Shown one piece after another: positions 6,881-10,504 of a stretch of 10,504 nucleotides of DNA (position 1 is its first letter; each line of letters starts with the position of its first letter). This DNA is from Gammaproteobacteria bacterium RBG_16_37_9. Lineage in GTDB: Bacteria > Pseudomonadota > Gammaproteobacteria > UBA9339. Where the stretch lies: positions 35,399 through 45,902 of the forward strand of contig MGXJ01000060.1 of assembly GCA_001801345.1 (NCBI GenBank), given 5' to 3'. Below the pieces are notes generated by a model that made no database searches, was not told where the DNA came from, and worked only from the letters and a program-made list of their open reading frames with translations. The position numbers and the translations under genes are program-made.

Positions 6881-8222
6881 GCTAAAAGAAAAACAGCCAT
6901 TAATTGAGGAACTGACTTGGCAAGATGTTAGGGATGCAGTCGCTAACAGTTGTAAAGATCTAGCGAATATTATAGACGATATATCTCCCAGCAAAGAACA
7001 TACGGTTTTTAAGGTCCGCTATCCCTTTGGGATGAAAATATCTGATAAAACCTCACTTTATTTACCAACAAGTCTAAACACATCTATATTGGCAACAGAT
7101 TATGAAAATGACAATAATATAAAAAATAAGATAACGTATAATTTATTACCTCTTGGCATCATCGTCAAAAACACCATAGAGTTTTTTTTTGATATTCACA
7201 GAAAAGTTTTTTCACTCGCTACTTTTGGCAAAGGCCTGGGAATAGGCATTTGGGAGTACTATGGATGGTCAACCCCTTATAGCATTACTTCTGGAGCACG
7301 TTCCCTGTATATGCTGCCTAAAATCAGTGAAGCACTATCACATAAACAACTCAAAAAAAAGTTTGACGTAATACAAGCTCCCCCTAAACACCTATATGAC
7401 CATTGGCAAGTATTTACTCAAATAGCCAACAGCAATGAAGTATCTACCAAATGGTTTTGCGAGGTCATATTTCTATCAGCAAAATGGGCAGAATCGATAA
7501 AAAAAGACCCAGCTTGGCTAAAATTAGCTTTTTATGTTAGCCAAAAAGGATGGCAACACTCTGGATATGAACGCAAAAAAGCATCTTTAGACATAGTGTG
7601 GGAAGTATTTGTTAGATCCCTAAGCAATAATGATCTAAAATTTGATCCGTATGTCGTTGATACTTTAAAACATATTTTATATATAAGTGTCGGCGCTATA
7701 CCTGCCAGCGGCCCATCCATAGGAGAAGACGAAGTTGGGCCATTGAAAAATATACAAAAAATTTATGAAGATCCTAGCGGGTATGGATTAGAAGAATACA
7801 TCGCTACAATTATGCAACCAGAATATTTTTCAATTACCAAAACAACTCCTGTTTACTACTCCTTACAACTCCCAACATTACTAGAGTCTTTACCTAGAAC
7901 GAAAAAAGTCACTAGCGTTATCGACAATGTGCGCGAATTAAGCGAGTTACTTAATTGTTTTTTAAGTAATAATACGGATCTTTGGTCGAAATTAATAATG
8001 GGCGATACCCTGCTCAACGATATTCTTAGCAATTTACAAGTTGATTATTTTCATGGAGATATGTTTGCATACGGTGACATAATTAAATCTAGTTTAAAGA
8101 TGCCAGAATTAGACTCGAGATTAAAATATAGCCCAACAGGTGACAAAAAAAAGATTTTTGCTAGCAATAGTTCTTTTTTAAGAGGATGCGTAAGAATTGC
8201 CTCTAAAAAAGTAGCAACTTGA
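6879..8222 (+). CDS. Uncharacterised 447-residue protein
   Basis: I do not recognise this protein. It is probably cytoplasmic, with no signal peptide. There is only a weakly hydrophobic stretch around residues 88-104 (NLLPLGIIVKNTIEFFF) and a Gly/aromatic segment at 116-137 (FGKGLGIGIWEYYGWSTPYS), neither convincing as a membrane helix. Segments that look constrained are residues 43-62 (a VRYPFG motif followed by LYLP), 257-318 (a VDTLKHILYISVGAIP stretch, then EEYIATIMQPEYF) and a C-terminal part with DYFHGDMFAYGD (389-400) and SFLRGCVRI (432-440). Composition is rich in Lys, Ser, Asn and aromatics. The ATG at 6879 has no Shine-Dalgarno; a TATAAT at 6865-6870 ends only 8 nt before it. The reading frame is long, intact and has ordinary codon use, so it is a real gene. 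It shares its repeat-bracketed block with the kinase-like orphan, which is the only hint of context. Confidence 0.8.
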   Translation: MLKEKQPLIEELTWQDVRDAVANSCKDLANIIDDISPSKEHTVFKVRYPFGMKISDKTSLYLPTSLNTSILATDYENDNNIKNKITYNLLPLGIIVKNTIEFFFDIHRKVFSLATFGKGLGIGIWEYYGWSTPYSITSGARSLYMLPKISEALSHKQLKKKFDVIQAPPKHLYDHWQVFTQIANSNEVSTKWFCEVIFLSAKWAESIKKDPAWLKLAFYVSQKGWQHSGYERKKASLDIVWEVFVRSLSNNDLKFDPYVVDTLKHILYISVGAIPASGPSIGEDEVGPLKNIQKIYEDPSGYGLEEYIATIMQPEYFSITKTTPVYYSLQLPTLLESLPRTKKVTSVIDNVRELSELLNCFLSNNTDLWSKLIMGDTLLNDILSNLQVDYFHGDMFAYGDIIKSSLKMPELDSRLKYSPTGDKKKIFASNSSFLRGCVRIASKKVAT

Positions 8223-8275
8223 TTTTAAATGATTTTTAGTAAGATATTAGATCACATCGATTGAAACAAGTGTGC

Positions 8276-8333
8276 CGTTAGTTTTAAAGCCGTGCCGCAC
8301 ACATCCATGCGCACAAACACGCTAAAACTAACG
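8276..8333. repeat. Long inverted repeat downstream of the 447-residue gene
   Basis: CGTTAGTTTTA (8276-8286) and TAAAACTAACG (8323-8333) are perfect 11-bp inverted repeats. Inside, GC at 8289-8290 can pair with GC at 8321-8322 across a small bulge, and GTGC (8292-8295) can pair with GCAC (8311-8314), so most of the 58 nt could form one extended hairpin. It lies 54 bp after the stop codon. No U-tract follows, so it is not a standard terminator. It could be a structured RNA, a transcript-stabilising hairpin, or the relic of a small mobile element. Confidence 0.5.
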
Positions 8334-8394
8334 ACGACGCTTGGGAATACCACGACATCCTGCGCGGTAACACTCCCACAATAAACCTTCAGAT

Positions 8395-8451
8395 CAATAG
8401 CGCTAATTCAAAAATTATATTATACTGCTTACTAATTCAGTGCCGCTATTG
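8395..8451. repeat. Second inverted repeat in the same intergenic region
   Basis: CAATAGCG (8395-8402) and CGCTATTG (8444-8451) are perfect 8-bp inverted repeats around a 41-nt A+T-rich interior. The interior begins and ends with direct copies of CTAATTCA (8403-8410 and 8432-8439). Function is unknown. Confidence 0.35.
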
Positions 8452-8499
8452 GCTGCCAAGAATTCGTCTACTTCTTCATGTTTCTTCTGTAACTATTCT

Positions 8500-8889
8500 G
8501 AATCCTTAACATTTACTTAAGGCATATTTAAACTCATCCAATAATGAAAAGATATTACCTATTTTATATCGGTTATTTACTATATAAAATAATCTTAAGA
8601 AATCATTATATTAATTTAGAAGAAAGATACAATAATCGTTAATAATAGCTAATTATCTATACTGTAATTTATATATGAAAAATTATATGCATAAAAATAT
8701 TAAAATACAATATGTTGCGTTAATAATGATTGGTTTCTGCTAAAAATTTTTGAGGAGCAACAGGCTAAAAAATACATGATTAATTAATATTTTTTGTAAT
8801 TTTATTATAAAAATTTGCTGGAAACATCCAATGAAATACACAAAAAAGTCTAAAATTAGACTAAAAATGCTATTATTTTTTTAAATAAA
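8500..8889. other. Extremely A+T-rich non-coding stretch
   Basis: About 390 bp consists mainly of A and T, with no ORF of credible length on either strand. It holds short A+T palindromes such as AGTCTAA-AA-TTAGACT (8847-8862) and many TATAAT-like hexamers. The longest feature is a 22-codon ORF (8675-8743), too short to call. I see no gene, tRNA or convincing promoter here. Such DNA is typical of decayed sequence or of regions bound by nucleoid proteins; both readings are inference. Confidence 0.6.
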
Positions 8890-8930
8890 GGGGGTGTTGC
8901 AAATTGAAAATTTTGGAATGAATTTTCCCT

Positions 8931-9113
8931 TTCTCGAGAATCCTCGCGCTCTTCTACTGTCATCATTCGTGTCAAGCGTCCTCTGGCAAAGACCAGAGGA
9001 ATGCAGGCTCTCGCGCTTAACGCGAGGATCTTCACACCATCTTGTCATTCTCGGGCAAAGACCCGAGAATCTAGCATTAATAATAAGATCCTCGGGTCAA
9101 GCCCGAGGATGAC
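8931..9113. repeat. Second cluster of palindromic hairpin repeats, upstream part
   Basis: This part contains a series of hairpins related to the 4201-4382 cluster. They are TCCTCTGG/CCAGAGGA (8979-8986 with 8993-9000), CTCGCG/CGCGAG (9010-9015 with 9021-9026), ATTCTCGGG/CCCGAGAAT (about 9047-9070) and ATCCTCGGG/CCCGAGGAT (9088-9096 with 9102-9110). Several keep the same loop (CAAAGA or TCAAG-like) while both arms change together. Frames read across these repeats give low-complexity, false protein sequences. Confidence 0.8.
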
Positions 9114-9163
9114 AAAAAAAGTATAGCATTCTCGGATCTGCGCTTTGCTTGTCCGAGGGTGAC
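9028..9163. repeat. Inverted copy of the 136-bp composite repeat found at 4225-4360
   Basis: The reverse complement of this stretch aligns end to end, without gaps, with 4225-4360, with about 8 differences in 136 positions by hand. The shared order is an imperfect CTCGGA hairpin, a T7 run (A7 in this orientation), the ATCCTCGGG hairpin, an A+T spacer, the ATTCTCGGG hairpin, and an ATGGTGT-type tail. The two copies face each other across 4.7 kb. Confidence 0.85.
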
Positions 9164-9263
9164 AAAAAAAGTATAACATTCTCAGATCTGCGCTTTGCTT
9201 GTCCGAGGATGATAAAAAAAGTATAACATTCTCAGATTTGCGCTTTGCTTGTCCGAGGATGAC
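9114..9263. repeat. Three tandem 50-bp repeat units
   Basis: Units at 9114-9163, 9164-9213 and 9214-9263 each begin with A7-GTATA (AAAAAAAGTATA) and end in a GTCCGAG hairpin arm followed by GTGAC, ATGAT or ATGAC. They differ from one another at only a few positions. The same unit occurs once, inverted, at 4225-4274, so the array has expanded here from one to three copies. Each unit can form an imperfect hairpin between its TCTCGGA or TCTCAGA arm and TCCGAG. Confidence 0.9.
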
Positions 9264-9267
9264 AAGC

Positions 9268-9295
9268 AAAAAATGCACGAGAGCCTGCCTTCGTG
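9268..9295 (-). terminator. Candidate intrinsic terminator of fba
   Basis: Reading along the minus strand after the fba stop (9330), CACGA (9295-9291) pairs with TCGTG (9280-9276) around a 10-nt loop. It is followed after two bases by a run of six T (9273-9268). An overlapping alternative hairpin pairs CCTT-GTGT with ACAC-AAGG across 9288-9307. The stem is short, so strength is uncertain. Confidence 0.5.
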
Positions 9296-9329
9296 TTTAA
9301 CACAAGGGGCGACACAATAAAAAGATGGT

Positions 9330-10259
9330 TTAAGCCTTTCCGCCGCATCCCAACACATTAATCAACTTATGGCGCACCACTTGCTTAATCGCATCACGAG
9401 CTAAAGTTAAATATTTGCGTGGGTCAAAATTTGCCGGGTCTTCAGCAAGGCTTTTTCTGATCATGGCGGTCATGGCAAGTCTCAAATCAGAATCAATATT
9501 AATTTTACATACAGCCATAGACGCGGCTTTTCTTAACATATCTTCTGGAACACCTTTGGCTCCAGGCATTTTACCACCAAACTTGTTTATAATTTCTACA
9601 TATTCTGGCAAAACAGATGATGCTCCATGGAGCACTATGGGGAAATTTGGAAGTCTACGGCCAACCTCCTCTAAAATATCAAATCTTAATTTCGGTTCAG
9701 TTTTAAATTTATATGCGCCATGACTAGTGCCGATGGCAATGGCAAGAGAATCAACCTTAGTTTTTGCAACAAATTCTTCTGCTTCAGCCGGATCTGTATA
9801 AAATGCTTTATCTTCGGATACTTTTATTTCATCTTCAACCCCAGCTAATCTTCCAAGCTCAGCTTCAACAGTTACATTACGAGGATGTGCATACTCAACA
9901 ACTTTTCGAGCTAATTCAATGTTGTCTTGAAAAGATAAATGCGAACCATCGATCATAACTGAAGTAAACCCGCCATCGATACAAGATTTACAAAGCTCAA
10001 ATGAATCTCCATGGTCTAAGTGCAAGCAAATAGGCAAGTTTGTTTCGATTATCGCGGCTTCGACAAGCTTCATTAAATAGGTGTGACTGGCGTATTTTCT
10101 GGCGCCGGATGATACTTGAAGGATTAAAGGGGATTTTTCTTCTTTGGCAGCTTCGGTAATCCCTTGAATAATCTCCATATTATTAACATTAAAGGCTCCT
10201 ATCGCATATCCTTCTGCATAGGCTCTTTTAAACATTTCTTTGGTAGATACTAGTGGCAT
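9330..10259 (-). CDS. fba: Class II fructose-1,6-bisphosphate aldolase
   Basis: This enzyme catalyses the reversible cleavage of fructose-1,6-bisphosphate to glyceraldehyde-3-phosphate and dihydroxyacetone phosphate, using a divalent metal (zinc in the family), in cytoplasmic glycolysis and gluconeogenesis. The 309-residue protein shows the TIM-barrel class II signatures. These are GAFNVNNME (21-29), the LHLDHGDSFE motif with catalytic D82 and metal ligand H83, the EAELGRLAG loop (133-140), metal ligands H180 in GTSHG and H211 in LHGASS, and the phosphate/substrate site KINIDSD (252-258). Between HGASS and KINIDSD it carries an extended segment, EIINKFGGKMPGAKGVPEDM. B. subtilis-type enzymes lack this segment; it is known from a subgroup in other phyla. 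Start: ATG at 10257-10259 with a strong ribosome binding site. The gene is monocistronic here, with a candidate promoter and terminator. Confidence 0.94.
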   Translation of the reverse strand: MPLVSTKEMFKRAYAEGYAIGAFNVNNMEIIQGITEAAKEEKSPLILQVSSGARKYASHTYLMKLVEAAIIETNLPICLHLDHGDSFELCKSCIDGGFTSVMIDGSHLSFQDNIELARKVVEYAHPRNVTVEAELGRLAGVEDEIKVSEDKAFYTDPAEAEEFVAKTKVDSLAIAIGTSHGAYKFKTEPKLRFDILEEVGRRLPNFPIVLHGASSVLPEYVEIINKFGGKMPGAKGVPEDMLRKAASMAVCKINIDSDLRLAMTAMIRKSLAEDPANFDPRKYLTLARDAIKQVVRHKLINVLGCGGKA

Positions 10260-10266
10260 TTGAATT

Positions 10267-10275
10267 CTCCTCCTT
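10267..10275 (-). promoter_or_regulatory. Strong Shine-Dalgarno of fba
   Basis: On the minus strand AAGGAGGAG precedes the ATG by 7 nt. It is a near-perfect anti-16S complement, consistent with high expression of a glycolytic enzyme. Confidence 0.85.
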
Positions 10276-10322
10276 ACTTAATAGTTATTAGTCTTGCTTT
10301 TTAAAGCTAGCCCTATGGAGGC

Positions 10323-10352
10323 ATTCTAACAAAAAAACTTTGGATTGCACAA
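10323..10352 (-). promoter_or_regulatory. Candidate sigma70 promoter of fba
   Basis: On the minus strand TTGTGC (10352-10347) and TAGAAT (10328-10323) are separated by 18 bp. They lie about 65 bp upstream of the aldolase start. The -10 hexamer is the same as that of the SRP RNA promoter. Confidence 0.45.
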
Positions 10353-10504
10353 TTTAATGAGGGTTCGTTACAAACAGAAGAAAGTGGGATCGAAGAAAAA
10401 GGGTCAGATCTCTCTAGTCAACACCACTACATAGATCAGCAATTCTCAATGAATATAAGAACCGCATAGAGTAAGGAGTTGCAGGCAAGTAAAAAGATAT
10501 TTTT

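Noticed and set aside
6775..8280. GTGCCGTTA at 6775-6783 and 8272-8280 as possible target-site duplications around the 447-residue gene
   Set aside because: A shared 9-mer is expected many times by chance in 10 kb, and no inverted ends accompany it.
8675..8743. A 22-codon ORF with a basic start, hydrophobic end and final Cys, resembling a lipoprotein signal peptide cut short
   Set aside because: It is too short, has no ribosome binding site, lies in very A+T-rich DNA, and no downstream frame continues it. Chance is the simpler explanation.
9114..9263. The 50-bp tandem units as a CRISPR array
   Set aside because: The units are contiguous repeats with no variable spacers and no cas genes nearby.
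8894..9278. Two open frames (8894-9112 plus, 9045-9278 minus) across the repeat cluster
   Set aside because: Their translations only echo the palindromic repeats (ILGQRPEN, FFVILGLDPR types) and recur with the repeat units, so they are not genes.
10370..10504. AGGGTCAGATCT and surrounding bases, similar to sequence often seen beside transposase genes, and a short minus-strand frame running off the edge
   Set aside because: The stretch is too short and the match too vague to support a mobile-element or gene call.

Overview
The window looks like chromosome from an A+T-rich gammaproteobacterium. The MutS protein aligns with E. coli numbering (F36/E38 in the mismatch-reading motif when the ATG at 1591 is used). 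SufC keeps K40, E171 and H203 at E. coli positions, and there is a short 4.5S-type SRP RNA with an E. coli-like promoter. One large orphan protein has an atypical-kinase motif set, and palindromic repeats are dense. These two features suggest a host-associated lineage, perhaps Legionellales-like, but that placement is inference.

Layout. Positions 1-1458 hold the 3' half of sufB overlapping sufC (Fe-S cluster assembly). A compact palindromic element at 1454-1553 supplies the sufC stop codon and sits where sufD would normally follow. Positions 1591-4179 encode full-length MutS. Positions 4201-4382 hold a cluster of 'TCTCGGG/CCCGAGA' hairpins. On the minus strand, 4401-6449 encodes a 682-residue orphan protein with PI4-kinase/HipA-like catalytic motifs and an inserted coiled coil. 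Positions 6618-6721 encode the SRP RNA (ffs) with a recognisable promoter. Positions 6879-8222 encode a 447-residue orphan protein of unknown function. Positions 8223-9329 are non-coding: a long inverted repeat, about 400 bp of extremely A+T-rich DNA, an IS-like end, and a second cluster of hairpin repeats with three 50-bp tandem units. On the minus strand, 9330-10259 encodes a class II fructose-bisphosphate aldolase with its own ribosome binding site, promoter candidate and terminator. The last 245 bp hold only the aldolase upstream region and nothing else I can identify.

How it fits together. The housekeeping genes (suf, mutS, ffs, fba) are functionally unrelated, and the two orphan genes lie between two repeat clusters. 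The main structural observation is that a 136-bp composite of three hairpins occurs at 4225-4360 and again, inverted and about 94% identical by hand alignment, at 9028-9163. The copies bracket a 4.7-kb block containing both orphan genes and ffs. This could be an invertible or recombining segment, or two independent expansions of the same repeat family. The kinase-like protein and the bracketed block are the most interesting items.
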